Source: Hawksworthiomyces lignivorus
Taxonomy: Eukaryota > Ascomycota > Sordariomycetes > Ophiostomatales > Ophiostomataceae
DNA: 64,000 nucleotides
NCBI GenBank assembly: GCA_002917075.1
Contig: NTMA01000103.1
Span: 1 to 64,000, forward strand
Direction: 5' to 3'
Position 1 is the first letter of the stretch. Each line of letters starts with the position of its first letter. Below, piece by piece: positions 12,301 through 24,783 of this stretch. The notes under the pieces are model-generated. The model ran no database searches, was not told the origin of the DNA, and worked only from the letters and a program-made list of their open reading frames with translations. The translations under genes and the position numbers were made by a program.

Positions 12301-14252
12301 TTTCTTACCTTTCCCTCGTGTTTCTTTTGTTCTTGTTTCATCCCCTTTGAATAAATTAAATAATTCTTCTCCTCTTGCCCTTTTTTCGTCTTCTTCAGTA
12401 GGCTGTGCGCCAAAAAGAAAGATTTACAAATTCTTGATACGTCTTCTCTGCCCTTGTAGCAGAAGCAAACCTATATCTCCATGGAGGGAGGCAGTGTCCC
12501 TGCAACTATCCACACTCGTATTTCCGAGTTAAGTTCGAGTATGCTAAATGATACTGTACGAGTAGTTGCAACGGACGGGATAATTAGACCGTGGCAAAAG
12601 TAAGACATGTAAGTGCAGTGATGTGTAGAAAGAGAGTCAGGCGCGTTCTCCATAGTATCTGATTTAGTAGAGGGTTAGAAAATACGAGGAAAAGGAACCT
12701 TTTGTTAAGCTTAGATCGAATGGGGGCACTGAGTCGAGAAGGCAAAGACAGCATTGTTCTCCTACTTGTTGCTTTTCGCAAGCATGCATCATTTCTTCTC
12801 GTGAAAATCTCCACTCTGCTCGGACTGCACCGATTCCTTCGGTTCCGCATCTCCCATGATGTCTTCTCGTCTTTACTTTCCTCGGCTCGCTGCCACAAAA
12901 GAGCGTTAGATATTTGTCTGCCGCCCATCGTCCCCTAGTCGTCAGGACCCCGGCTATGTATATCAGTGAGGCCTCACAAGTACCACAGCAGAACCGTCCC
13001 AGCCCTTCTCCAATGCCATCCTCTTTGTGACGCGTGCCACTGTGTCAGGATGTGTCATCATCAGTCCCAATGGCAGAGGCACCTTAACTCAAGGCGGTCT
13101 TGGCGTGGGTTCTTGAACGACTTGGCAAGGCTAGTCCACGCCGGGAGATCACTTCTAGAAGCCAAGCCCCTTTGTATCACGCACAGGCTTTCTTCACTCC
13201 CATGCTTCTTCCTCAGTTGTTCCTTCCCAGTACTACTCGTGTAATAATACCAGTACACGTATAGGGGGGCAGGCTATGTTGTGCTGGCACAAATTAATAA
13301 TCTGCAGCAACGAGTACGAGTACGGGAGATAGTCTCATCTTATTGGCTTCACAACTAGGCAGCATTGAGATGTACCCAAACTTTGAGCCAAAACCGATAG
13401 GGCCGATCATCCCTGATCGCGCTGTTCAGAAGGTGGATACGGTACTCCGTACGGAGGACCAAATGCTTCTCTGATGTCCAGTCGTTAACCTTATCGTTCG
13501 TGCGGGTGCAAACCCGTCTATTCGTGCCGGATGCAAATTTCTCTCATTTGGTCTCTCACGTGCTCACTCTCTCTGTCTGATGTATTCTGCGCAGTCCACA
13601 GCATCAGGTAATGTTGCACGTCCACGCAACAGTCCAATTCTCGTATCGACGGGACATGGGTCTCTCCACGCAGACCTTTTGCACATGGTTAGGTCTAGAT
13701 CCTGCGCCGATTTCTCATCTTAGCTCAGGGGCTATGTATGCTTAAGGCTTTCAATTTCCTCGGCAGCCCAAATACGAGAAATTTAGACGCCGCATACCTG
13801 CCGTACTTGCAGGATGGCACGCGTTCGGGCCAAGCCTGTCCATCGCGAAGGTACCAAGAATAGGAAGGAGAGTGCGTCAGCTGTCTGAAGCCGACTTCAA
13901 GGTGAGCAGAATGGGACGAAAGGCACTCGACGTGGGAACAGACCAGGGCGAGTTTGCATGGTTATTCGCGTATACATACATGTACTCCGTAACTCGCACA
14001 AAAACTCCACGGAACGTATAAAAACCCTAAAAGAGAAGAAGAGAAAGAATAAGCAGCGCATCGCATTTCATCCAGTATCCACCGGGTTCCGGTACCCGGG
14101 GAATGGGCATTGACCCCCTGAATGATGCCCAATAGCAATAAACCATCCGTCGATCCCGTTCTTGTCCCAGACGTCGCCAATCCTCCCAACATATTATTTC
14201 TTGTCTTCCTTCCGTTCGCTGCCAGCCCTTTCCCTGTCCCTAAAATTCCCAA
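9337..14252. other. Long intergenic region, 4.9 kb, no supportable gene
   Basis: This is the second longest gene-free stretch in the window. Many short frames exist on both strands, none with a recognised domain. It holds a GA run at 11155-11172 and two copies of the recurring 9-mer TACTCCGTA (13443 and 13983). It could hold long 5' leaders, non-coding transcripts or eroded sequence, but the bases alone do not decide between these. Confidence 0.4.
11155..11172. repeat. (GA)n microsatellite
   Basis: Short uninterrupted GA dinucleotide run in the long intergenic region. Confidence 0.85.
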
Positions 14253-15158
14253 TTAGTAAACTGAATATGAATTCTGACCTGGGACGTATGTTGCCGACGT
14301 CATTGATGCTGCTGCTGTTGCTGGTGCCGCCGCAGCAGGAGCGGCTGCATATTGTGTCGTCGCCACAGGAGTAGGTGCGGGGGACGGTGCCGCCAATGGC
14401 TGCGACTCGGCTGCCACGGGCACGGTGTTGGGATACGCCGTGTTCGGCGCATACGCAGTCGGAGGGTATTCATATGGCTTGTCTGCCGCATACGGTGGGG
14501 GGGCCGACATGCTGCCGCGCGATGCGCTCGCCGGCGTGCTGGTATAGCCCATCGGCTCATACTTGTCCGGCAGCACTGCTCCTGCCGGTGCTGATCCGTA
14601 CCATGAGTTGTACGCCGTGTTGTTGTTGGCAGCAGTGGCGTCGGCGGCGCCGTCCACTTGCCGGTAGGCGCCGGCACCCGTCTTGCGCTTTCCGCCGCAG
14701 CAGCACTTCGCCAGCCAGATGAATACCCAGAGGAACAGCGCAATCTTGATAGCGCTCCAGATCGCGCTGCCCATGTTCGGCCGGCGGTTATGTAGCTTAG
14801 CCAAGCGGCGCTCTTGGCAACAAAAGTTAGCTAAGTGAGCTCTACGAATGGATTGCACAACATAACAAGGCATTTGCATCTACGAAGAAAGAGCGCAAAA
14901 GATAAGGGACTTACCTTTGCTAATGTAGTAGATAAGCGCGCCCACGAAGAGGACGAGAATAATGACCAAAATGCCGATGATAACCCACACCCACAGCGGC
15001 AGGTTCAAGCCGCCGCCGCCGCCGTGGGTGCTGTAGTGGGTCGCACCATATCCGGCAGCACCGCCGGCCGCGGCGCTGGTCTTGCCCTTAGACGAGCTGC
15101 CAGATCCGCTGTGCGAAGAGAAGGATGAAGACTTGCCGCGGGCCACCAGCAGTGACAT
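14253..15158 (-). CDS. Small two-span membrane protein, unknown
   Basis: The CDS is complement(join(14253..14812,14915..15158)), 267 aa. The family is not recognised. A Ser/Gly-rich N-terminus (1-50) is followed by a strong membrane span at about 55-79 (LWVWVIIGILVIILVLF), a short basic loop (RRLAKLHNRR) and a second hydrophobic stretch at about 99-115 ending in a cysteine cluster (AKCCCGG), which is a possible palmitoylation site. The rest is a Pro/Ala/Tyr-rich tail. The intron has a GTAAGT donor, a GCTAAC branch site and a CAAG acceptor, and the join keeps the frame. Exon 2 alone also has an in-frame ATG (MGSAIW), so two separate small genes cannot be excluded. Confidence 0.62.
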
Positions 15159-16633
15159 CGCAGCGTTTACTTGTGTGGGGAGAAACATATTGGTGGTGAG
15201 GCTGCAAAAGCGCATGCAACTGACAGGCCAAGGAATGATAACCACGGTCTTAGATCGCTCAAGACAAGAAAAGGCCGCAGCGATGTTACGCAGGGAGAGC
15301 ACTGGAGCAAGAGAGTGACACAAAGAAGAAAAGAAAGAGCAGGAACATAGAAACACAAAACTGCAGTTGTCTTGGCAGGACCCGAGAATCTATATTCCCT
15401 ATTTTGAGTACTTTTCAATCGTTCGTCTCAACTCCTAGATGTACGTTATTCAGCCCTACTTCACCCCTTCCATCGATCTATTCCCTTTCACTTTTGGTCC
15501 CTTTGTCGTCTCTTTCTTTTTCAGCCCCCTCATTTGTTTTCGTCGTACTTCCTATCCCGTAGTCTGAATTCCTCACATCCCGCCTATCAGCGCACTTTAT
15601 TGGCCTCATGGCGTCGACCGAAAAGAAATAATAATGATCAAGGTCTAGGTCAAACTAAAATTTGAGCTTGGCTAACTTGGGGCAGGGCAGACACACGTTT
15701 AAACACTGGGGCTGAGGAGAAATAGTCCTCTATTGGAGGGTCGAGGCCCATCTTTTTAGACCTCATGGCCTCCAGACCCTGTAGAAACTCGGCAATGGGC
15801 TACAGCGTGGCGGATTTATTGTGGTGGACTCTGTCCTCGCGCGTTTTTCATGCAAGAAAAAACGCCTACTGGGCTAATTGCGACTAGCCTTCTTGGGGAA
15901 AGCTGTGCGTATGATAAAATGCTTAATTCCCTATCGTGGCAGGCGAAGGCAGACCCGTTGCATTCGCCCACTTCACGGTGCCCTTTCCAATAAAGATTTG
16001 CTTCCTTCTTTGGCAAATTGCTTGTCTAATAATAGTACTCCAAAAAGCTTGATTGTAATAGAGGCGAACTCCTGCGCCTGCTTCCGATCAAAACAAACAT
16101 CTTTGAGGCAAGCCATCTGTTGTGTCACCACACGTTACCACGTGCATTGTCCATGGTAAAGGAACGCGACTGGCAAAGCTGTTTTCTTTGTTTCCCCTAG
16201 ATGATTACGGTGCACAGCCAAAACGTCAATACTTCTGAGACAAAACTTGCGGCCACAAAGATACAGAGCATGCTCTTTTTTCACTTGCTGTTCTGAGCAA
16301 CAGCATCACTTTCACAACGCAAACATGTTGCTTATTTTCTGATAGAAATATCTCAATTTTTGATGTAATAAAAAGAGTGTATGTTTTAGAATGACGGTCT
16401 GCTCCTACTACTTGTGCAGAATCCATATTGGCGGTACTCCTTTGGTTCGATGCAATGTGCAAATAGATCGTCTCTCACAGCTAGTCCTAAGCAGGTTCGA
16501 ATTTGGGTGTTCTATCTAACGAGCTGAAAATGCTCAAATAGAATAGCTTTTCTTAATGCAGAAGAATTGTCACTTTCAGTGCCAGAATACTGTCAGCATT
16601 CGGCAAGGGACTTTCCAAGATATGGAGGTTCTC
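15159..16633. other. Intergenic, 1.5 kb
   Basis: The first 450 bp are pyrimidine-rich on the plus strand and are likely promoter and leader of the minus-strand membrane protein gene. The rest is AT-rich 3' flank of the eIF1 gene. No gene was seen. Confidence 0.45.
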
Positions 16634-17252
16634 TCAGAAACCGTGCATCTGATATGATATTAGCAACATATACGATCAAAGCACATCTTGACTCAGGATG
16701 CTACACACCTTGATCGAATCCGGATCTAGTTCCAGCCCCGACTTCTTATCTGTCAGAAAGGCCTGCATATGCTTCCGCTGGTCACCTTGCAGCTGGAGGA
16801 TGTCTCCAAGTTCGTTGTCGTGGATGGTGGTGCCGTTGCAAGCTGCTCATTGTTAGCAACGCCCTTGGAATAATAGTCATTAAACTTAATTTGCCCGCGA
16901 GCACCTACCAAACTTCTTCTTCACAACTGCTAGGATCTTCTTCTGGGAGAACTTTGGGGGAATGCCTTGGACTGTCGTCAGGGTCTTGCGACCGTTGCGC
17001 TCTAAGGAAGGGCATCCGAGTTAATAAAATTGTCTGGCAATAGAATAATAGAGCTGTTACATAAGAAACTTAGGACGCCATACGTTGAATGCGAATGTGA
17101 ATCGTATCTTGATGATTTGTATGTTCTCGAGGGACATCCTCCGCATCGGCAAAGGGGTCTAATCACAGACAGGTTAGATACGTCTTGTTCAAGTTAAAAA
17201 GGAAAAACAGGCAGCTCAACATACCAATAGTTTTGAGGTTTTCGATGGACAT
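16634..17252 (-). CDS. SUI1: Translation initiation factor eIF1 (SUI1), five exons
   Basis: The CDS is complement(join(16634..16648,16709..16842,16909..17001,17084..17158,17225..17252)), 114 aa, the usual eIF1 length. eIF1 binds the 40S subunit near the P site and enforces AUG selection. The N-terminus (MSIENLK, then DPFAD) matches the family, followed by HIRIQQRNGRKTLTTVQG, FACNG, LQLQGDQR and the terminal KMHGF. All four introns are 60-82 nt with GT-AG ends, and every phase closes exactly. The last coding exon is only 15 nt. The exons are too short to appear as one ORF. The central part (ILAVVKKKF) departs somewhat from the usual fungal sequence. The ATG has C at -3, a weak context that recalls the known eIF1 autoregulation through poor start-codon context. 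Confidence 0.93.
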
Positions 17253-18234
17253 GTGCTGAGAGGTTTTTGAGGGGATTTCTGTGTGAAAGGGTCTCTGAAA
17301 GCTCGACAGTTTCGAAGAGGGATGCGCAATTGATTTGGAAGTGAGAATTTTGGCTACTGGATATCTTTTGAACAAAAGCCAGACTGAGTTGAGAAGAGTA
17401 GGACGACATTTGGATGACGCAGTTTATAAATGTCGTGAGTGCGAGAAATAGCGTGAGTAATGAGGCGACGTCTGAGGCTGTGGTGGCGAGGTGGCAAATC
17501 GCGGCTAGATCGCTTGGCCTTCGAGAGGCATCCAAACGGTGAAGTTGCACGAGACCTTCTTAGCTCGCTTTGAATCTCTTTTGAGCTCTCAATTGTCCAC
17601 CGACATGATCTGAGATATTCCCGCAAATGTTACTTCTAATAATGATTAGTCGCTTGGTGTGCAGAGATGACCAGGAACGCTGGTCATCATTGACCGCTTG
17701 ACGGCCCCCAACCACAACACAATGATCGATTTGGCGCAGTGCTGGAGGGTCAGACTAGCTGCCTTCGATATACCAAATTCAGCTCTTAATAGTAGTTCTA
17801 AAGGTATTTACAATTATTTCAAGTCCTTTAGAATAGAAAATAGCTAGGCATATCACGTCCAGTGCAGTGCGCCGCGGCTCGTAATTGAGGCTTCCCAAAC
17901 AGGTGGTGATGGGTCTTACACGCCGGAGCATTCAGTTTGCTTGCCCAATCTTGGCCAGCAGAATGAAGCATGCATCTTCTGAGAATGCTACGCCAAGTAG
18001 AATTATATACGTTGCAGCGAAAGACCGAGGTTCATTCGGATTTACACAGTTTTATCACCTTTATCACCATTATCACCATTATCACCATTAACACCGGGTA
18101 GAGAACGGGGTTCTTCTGCAACAAGGTCGCTGCGCAGCGCTCTCTTAAGGAGTCGCAATCCCAGGAACCCCGTAGAAATAGCGAACAGGTTTTTTCAGCT
18201 CTAGAAGACCAAGAGAGGCTCTAGCACCGTCGTC
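17253..18234. other. Divergent intergenic region eIF1 / dehydrogenase
   Basis: This is the shared upstream region of two divergent genes. It holds a five-copy 9-bp tandem repeat at 18052-18096. Short minus-strand frames at 17354-17626 probably lie in the eIF1 leader and carry no recognisable domain. Confidence 0.45.
18052..18096 (+). repeat. 9-bp tandem repeat (TTATCACCA), five units
   Basis: The units start at 18052, 18061, 18070, 18079 and 18088. The middle three are identical, and the first and last differ by one or two bases. The array lies about 140 bp before the dehydrogenase ATG. Confidence 0.9.
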
Positions 18235-19235
18235 ATGTCTACCTCTACGCCGCACCAGTTCACCACCCCGGACCGGCCGCTCACCTGGCTTATCACGGGC
18301 TGCTCGTCGGGCATCGGTCTAGCCCTCGCCCGGCAGGTCGTCGCCAGCGGCCACCGCCTCGTGGCCACGTCGCGCAGCCCGTCTAAGACGCCGGAGCTCG
18401 TTCGGGAGATCGAGACACACCCTGCCGCCAGCACGGGCAGCCACCGATGGCTGGCCCTCGACGTAGATGACCGGGCCGCCGCGGGCGCGCTCGTCCGCCG
18501 CCTCGAAGAGGAGGAGGGCGTCGCCATCGACGTCCTCGTCAACAACGCCGGCTATGCGATCCTGCAGACCGTCGAGCACGTCACCGAGGACGAGGCCCGC
18601 GCCCAGATGGAGACGCTCTACTTTGGCCCGCTGCGGCTGATGCAGGCGGTGCTGCCGCGCATGCGGCGGCGGCGCTTCGGCGTGATCGTGTACGTCAGCT
18701 CGGGTGCCGGCCTGGAGGCGCGGCCGTCCATTGGCGTCTATGGGTCCGCCAAGGCAGCGGGGGATGGTAAGTCCAGCAGAACCGTCTCACAGGCGCATTC
18801 TCATACGCTCTGCTAATGCATGCTGCTTGCGTGGGTCCGCCAGGCCTCATCAAGACCCTCGCCAAGGAAGTCGCAGCCTTCAACGTGCGCGCCTTCTACG
18901 TACCGCTCGGCACTTTCCGCACCAACATGGTAAGCGCCAACCACATCGGTGCGACGCCGCTGGATGACGATTATCGAGACAGCGTTGCCGATCGAACCAT
19001 GCATTTTATGAGTGCCGGAAGCACCTACGACGGGGGAGATGGCGATCCCGTGAAAGCGGCCCGAGCGATTTTTGAAGTGGCCGCCGCGCAGGGGGTGGGC
19101 AAGGGGAACGAGGCTGAGACTATGCTGCCGCTAGGACGCGACTGCGCTGTGCGGGTCCGCGAGGTGCGAGACAAGCTGAATCGCGCTCTCGAGGTGTTTG
19201 GCGATGTGTGCAACAATGTGCGAGTGGATGAGTGA
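18235..19235 (+). CDS. Short-chain dehydrogenase/reductase (classical SDR)
   Basis: The CDS is join(18235..18766,18844..19235), 307 aa. It is a Rossmann-fold NAD(P)-dependent oxidoreductase. Visible motifs are TGCSSGIG near residue 21 (cofactor-binding glycines), NNAG, the catalytic serine in VYVSSGAG and the Tyr/Lys pair in VYGSAK. The intron is GTAAGT to CCAG with a GCTAAT branch site, placed just after the YxxxK helix begins, and its phase closes as Gly. The C-terminal region (VPLGTFRTNM) follows the usual substrate loop of retinol-dehydrogenase-like fungal SDRs. The substrate cannot be told from the sequence. GC-rich codon use contrasts with the AT-rich flanks. There is no obvious partner gene next to it. 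Confidence 0.9.
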
Positions 19236-21715
19236 CCGGGGTGATTGGAAAGGGAACTTTTTGTTGCGACAGCCGAGAGTATCTCCAGAAGAAAGAGAAG
19301 AGAATCCAGAACTACATCATGAGCTTTGCCCATCTCAAATCAGTTGGCTTCCAATGATAGAAAATACTCTGCAGCATGTTCAGAGAGCATTATCCGACTG
19401 CTTGTTGTGCGAAATCAATTATTACGTCATCGAAAATAGCTCGCTCGTAGCTCATAGCATCCTTCTCTCATGTCGTGCGGGTTCGATGCTTCAGATGCTT
19501 GCTGGTATGACATGAAGCTTAGATTCCACAGATAAGCGTCCCTCCCTAGACTATTTATACGTGAGGTTAGTTGGTTTTGCTTGAATATCAGACATTGTCC
19601 TGCAGTGCCTGTGTACTCCGTAACAGCAGACTACATACTACCCTGGAAACTACCACATCTCTGGCCGCAAAGACGCTTGGACAAAGTTTATTTCCATGTC
19701 TGGGAACGAGGGACGCCACCAATGTAGCAAAGAGTATTATACAAGTAAGACACATGAGACTAGCGCTCCCGCAAGCCAAGTAATGGGAAAATGCAACCTA
19801 AAAGGCAAACCATTTTACGGTTTGGGACAGAAAAGGCAGCAATGCGAAAATGGTGTGTTGCAGCATTCTGAGAGTAGTAATAGTAATAATATTGCATCCC
19901 CTGTTGCATTGGAAATACGGAGTAATACGAGCGCAATCACCCAATCATAAAATTTTGGTGATTAGACAGGGACGAAAGCGGACACGAGAGCAGATTTCGA
20001 CTCTCAATGGTATCACCTTAGTGACATTTCGTCCGCTTTGTACCCGGACGGAGTTGGGACTGCTAGCCTTCGTTTAGACACAAATTGGTACCTTTCAGCA
20101 GCTTCTTTACAACATATACTGCTCTGGCTCTAGGCTAGTGAGCTTGAGTTTGTAGAGTTAAAAATCATCCATCAGAGTCTGAAATCCCCATTGTTTAGGC
20201 TTATTGCCGCCATGATGTTTGTCAGTAAATTAAAATTTGGCAAAAAGAAGCCTTTCCAGAAGTAGCCGTCTATTGCAACTCTTGTGCAGTCATTGCTCTG
20301 GGAGAGAGACTGTGGACCATTTTTGGCTGCTGCATTCATTATGCCATGTTCTCAAGGTATATGAGTAGGACTCTGGCCGACTTCTCACTATTTGAACATG
20401 GCTATCTTCTCATCATTGCAAATGACATGTGCTATCCGAGGTTTGGCTCGCTGTCGTGAGGGAGAAATGAAATTGCCGGTTCAAAATTGGGGATAGGAAA
20501 AAAAACTGCCGAAGAATAGCACGAACGAATCGCTTCCTGTTTAATGCTTCAAGGAATCACTATGGAGTATAGCATGTGTGCCTTTCTCAATGCTTTATAG
20601 AAGCCAGAGTGCTCTGTAGTTATTCTTTGCTGAACTCCATTGCTGATGGGCGGGTCTGTTGTTGCTCACAGCGATGATAAGAGAGAAAAACTTGGTCCTC
20701 GCTCTCAATACAGGCCAGAGTCGGTGGATCCACCTTCTTGCCTGGCGCAAATTTTTCGCTTGTTTATCAAAATGCTGGGACGTATTAAAAATCAAGCCCT
20801 CAGCCCAAAAGAACGGTGTTGCACCCCTTGCCATCACCTTGGTTTCTCCCTTTTTCCATTTTGGACCCACGGAGATGACACGGTACAGTATACCTCATAA
20901 TTTATCAGCTTACACTTTCGCCGTAAGCACATCGTTGTTAGTATGGTGTACCTTAACCGCCGTGCAATGAAAATAAGACACTGTTGCTAAGGATTAGACT
21001 ATTAAACCCAGACCTATTTCGTGTATATCTTTCTGCGGGTTGAGTCCCTCAGTCCCATATCACTGGATCATCCAATACGAGTTACTAGGATGGCACCCAT
21101 ACTTGTTCCCCTTTGGGGATATTTCAATATTTCTGTACAAAGGGATGGCCAAAAGCTGCTGGGAGTGCTTATGTGGCACGTCAAAAAGGGGTGCAGCTCT
21201 TATGCATTTTTGACCTAGGAGGTGGCAGGAGCAGCACTTCTTCCACAGGCACCTTGTATGCACGCCTGTGGAATGTGCCCAGCCATTCGTTCATGTCTAG
21301 ATGCTAGAGCTGAATGAAATGTTTGACATACTTCACCCTCTCCCCCTGGTCTTGTCCAATTGCGTGTACTTCTGTAGTCTGTGTTCTGGATCCCTCCGCT
21401 GTCTGGCCCCGTATTTTGTCTCTTTAAGATGTCATTCCTGTCTTTGTCTAGCGGCCAAGAATCGCGTACTTTTACACGTCTCTCTCCAGGAGAACCGGTC
21501 TCTTTCGTAGCGTGTCTCTAATATTTTTCTCTTATTTAGCACTGGCTTTAAACTTAAGCATTTCTTCCCAGCTGCGTCTACTCCGTACGATATACCGTAT
21601 CACTGAACCGCTACGGAGATCTTCACTATGTCTTCAAGAGAGACGAGATAAATCATATTTAGCTCTCCTTTCCTCTTTCGCATCTCCGATTCGTTCTTTC
21701 AGCTCTCTCCTTGCC
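19236..21715. other. Intergenic, 2.5 kb, no supportable gene
   Basis: AT-rich, with scattered short frames lacking known motifs. It contains three copies of the recurring 9-mer (19613, 19916 inverted, 21579). The last 200 bp are C/T-rich and are probably the leader of the next gene. Confidence 0.45.
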
Positions 21716-23979
21716 ATGTCCTCAATGTCAGATCTCTCCTTTACTCTGTTACGAAATGTCCAACATGCCTACAACACCGCCATAGCAGCAGTACAGAGGT
21801 CGGTGGCGCCCTATTACTCATACCAGCCCGTCGACGCGCACTCCGGCTACAGCACTCCGTCTTCGCCGTCACATAATGTTCGAAGAGGACCTTGGGCCAT
21901 TCTCCAGTCGCGATGGGGTAAAGCGGTGCTGGCGGCGGTGACCCTGGCTGTCCTGTGCCTGCTCGCCTCCGTCGCTGATGTGCCGACAAGTCTAAGCAAC
22001 ATCGCATACAACGGAGCAGATCGGACAGGAGGGGGAGAACCAGCCGGAGGAGAGCTGGAGACGCCGCCCGAACCGCCCAGGCCACCGCCTGATTTGGCAC
22101 CGCTGACCCTGGACTCCTTGCGGGCCTCGATGAGCAAAGAAGAGTACATCTCCGCCTTAGTGCGCAATCCCGTCGAAGGTGTGCTGAATCCGGTACCGAT
22201 CTGGAATAAGTGCAAGAATACCAAGTTCCAAGAGGGGCTGGTCTGGCACTGCGACCTTGTCAATGGCGGCATTGGAAACGTCGGCAACATGTGGTTGAAC
22301 TGTGTCCGCTATGCTATTGAGGCGGGAGGTACGTGTCGGCTCCTACTGTCCTTGCTGCTTTTCTTCCTGTCCCATTCCCTCTGTTGAGTCGCGCAGCTAA
22401 AAAAAAAATTTCTTTCCCTCTACATGTAGCCACGACCATCATCCTCCCGCGCATCGGCGCACGCTCGGAAAGCAATCTAGCTGACCTCGGAAGCATCGAG
22501 CGCAGCGTCGAGCTCTCCACGCTGTACGACGTAGACTACTTCATCAGCGTGTGGAAGGAGCTATGCCCGAAGATGCGCGTCGTCCGGTCAGACAAGGAGG
22601 TCCGCGGCCTGCCGCGGCTCGAGGAGTCGCCGCGCCTCAAGGCAAACGATCTCAAGGGTCTTCCGCGGAGGGGGGAGATGATCCTCGACGCGAGCGGTTG
22701 GCGCAAGGCCTTTGACAAGTGGTTCGCCATCTACGTGCCTGAGGGCGTGAACATGACCGCCAAGACGCCCATCCGGATCCGGCAGCGCCTGGCCCTGTCC
22801 AACTGGAACCGCGAAAAAGAAGACGCCGACTTTGCAAAGACCTTTCCGCGGCTGTTCCAGTTTCCAGAGAAGATTCGCCGGCTCGCCGCCGCCGCCCTCT
22901 GGAGCCTCGAAAGGCAGTCCGGCCAGCCGATGGTGGCCGACGTGGTGCTGTTCCCGGAGCTCATGTTCGAGGCCTCCGACAGCACGACGTCGCTGGTCGA
23001 CGACGCGTCCGCCGTCGTCACCCACCTCGGTCGCAACCGGCTGCCGCGCGTGGGCGAGCGCGAGAGCACCAGCGACAGCGGCAGCAGCTTCCTGGGCGTC
23101 CACCTGCGTGTGGCCCAGGACGCCGCCGTCAAGCACTGGCCGGGCTACGACCGCCAGGCCCCGGCCTACCTCGACGAGGCCGAGCGCCTCGGCCTCGCCA
23201 CCATCTACCTGGCCACCGGCTCCGAAGAGCACAAGGCGCTGTTTCGCGCGGACGCCGCGAAGCGCGGAATCAGCGTCACGACTAAAGAGGACCTGCTCGA
23301 CCCGAACGAGCTGAAGGAGCTGCAGGAGCTCTCGTGGGACCAGCAGGCCATCGTCGACTTTGAGGTGCTCGTGCACAGCGGCTACTTTGCCGGATTTTCG
23401 CGGAGCAGCTTCAGCTGGGTGGTGGCCATGCGGCGGAGCATCTTGCCGGAGGCTGGATCGGCAGTGGTGACAAATGGGGATCCGACAACATCCTCCGCCG
23501 GAGTGCAGCCAACTGGGCATACCCGCCGGCAAGAGACGGAAGCGAAGGCGGATACGAAAGTGGAAACGAAGGCGGAAACGAAGGCAGAAACGAAGGCGGA
23601 AACGGCAAAGCAAGATACGTCATTATCGCTGTCTGCATCAGCGAGCCCTTCAGCGCCTCCGACGAGTTCGCAATCTCCGAGTCCTCTGACGTCTGCGAAA
23701 AGTTCGGCCTCAGCGAAATCCGCAGCGTCCACAAAGCTTTCAGTGCCTGCGGAGCCTGCAGCATCCGCAAAGTCTGCGGCTTCTGAGGCACCTGCGAAGC
23801 CTGCCGCGTCTGCCAAGTCGGCTACGTCCGCAAAACCTGCGTCGACCACAACGTCTAATTCAAGCGCGACTCCTTCGGCATCTGCCGAGCCAGAGCCGAT
23901 TGTAGAAAAGTACCGCGACGGCCTCAGTTTGGTCGTGGGCCGGTTTGATGGGATGACCATCGAGGCCATCTGGCCATAG
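21716..23979 (+). CDS. O-fucosyltransferase-like type II membrane protein
   Basis: The CDS is join(21716..22328,22430..23979), 720 aa. A cytosolic N-terminus of about 68 residues is followed by a signal-anchor (about 69-86, AVLAAVTLAVLCLLASV), a Pro-rich stem and a luminal glycosyltransferase-like domain. The domain begins with a nucleotide-sugar loop (GGIGNVGNMWLNCVRYA), continues through FLGVHLRVAQD and LATGSEEHKALF, and ends with the GYFAGFSRSSFS segment typical of GDP-fucose protein O-fucosyltransferase-like folds. This suggests a Golgi or ER enzyme. Donor and substrate are unproven. After the domain, a tail of about 150 residues is rich in Ser, Ala, Lys and Thr with repeated KAET units. 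The ATG at 21716 (GCCATGT) is preferred over in-frame upstream positions. Confidence 0.82.
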
Positions 23980-24783
23980 TTGGGAGGTTTCGAGGACATA
24001 ACAGCGCAACATACGCATCTGCGTCTTAGAAAGGGTATATTTGATTTTAAAAGGAATTTACGATGGGGCAGGATTCGGCTTTTCTGCATACCTGCATGTA
24101 ACTCATAGAACCGGGACGGCGTTCACCTGTGGCTTGTATTTCGATTTCGATTTTTGCACTTTTGGGATGCACGTGTTTCTCGCATCCCCCTCTCGAGATC
24201 TCTTCTGAATGGTGTTATCAATAGTAACACACAATTTACTCCAAAACTAAATTCAAGATTTCCTGGGAGCTGAGACAAAAATTAGTCTTGCTGTGAAATG
24301 TACCCGTCACCACGCGAGAGACGGGGGTGAAGGTAGTATCAACAGCACTATTTGTACGTAAATTCGTAGAGCGTGGTATGGTGATACCAGCTTTTCGTCT
24401 GCTAGACCTTTGAAGGGAGATCTAAAACCCTACAGGCTTCAGATTCGAGTTGTATTATTATCATATTGATTACTTCTGATTTCACTTTTCGACTTCAGAA
24501 AGTTCCGCGACATGAATTGTGTGTTACATTTGATGCGCTTTTTGCAGATGTATGCATAGCCATTACTGTTGGCTGCTTTTTGTAGAAAATACCAATGGTA
24601 CCTTCAAGACTATATGACCCATTTATACAACCTCAATGGTTTCATTGTATATAGATGGGAGAAACCATTGTAGAATACCCAACTCCGCGAGTGATTCCCA
24701 AACCATAAAAATTTTCTGGTATCCAAAAATGAAGTAAAAAGACATAATGCAAGGCTGAAAACCCAAGAAACTAATGCAACTCA
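23980..24783. other. Intergenic between convergent genes
   Basis: AT-rich 3' flanks of the fucosyltransferase-like gene and the zinc-cluster regulator. Nothing else is recognisable. Confidence 0.5.

Noticed and set aside
22588..23613. 341-codon minus-strand frame opposite the fucosyltransferase-like gene
   Set aside because: Antisense to a conserved coding exon and with no recognisable motif.
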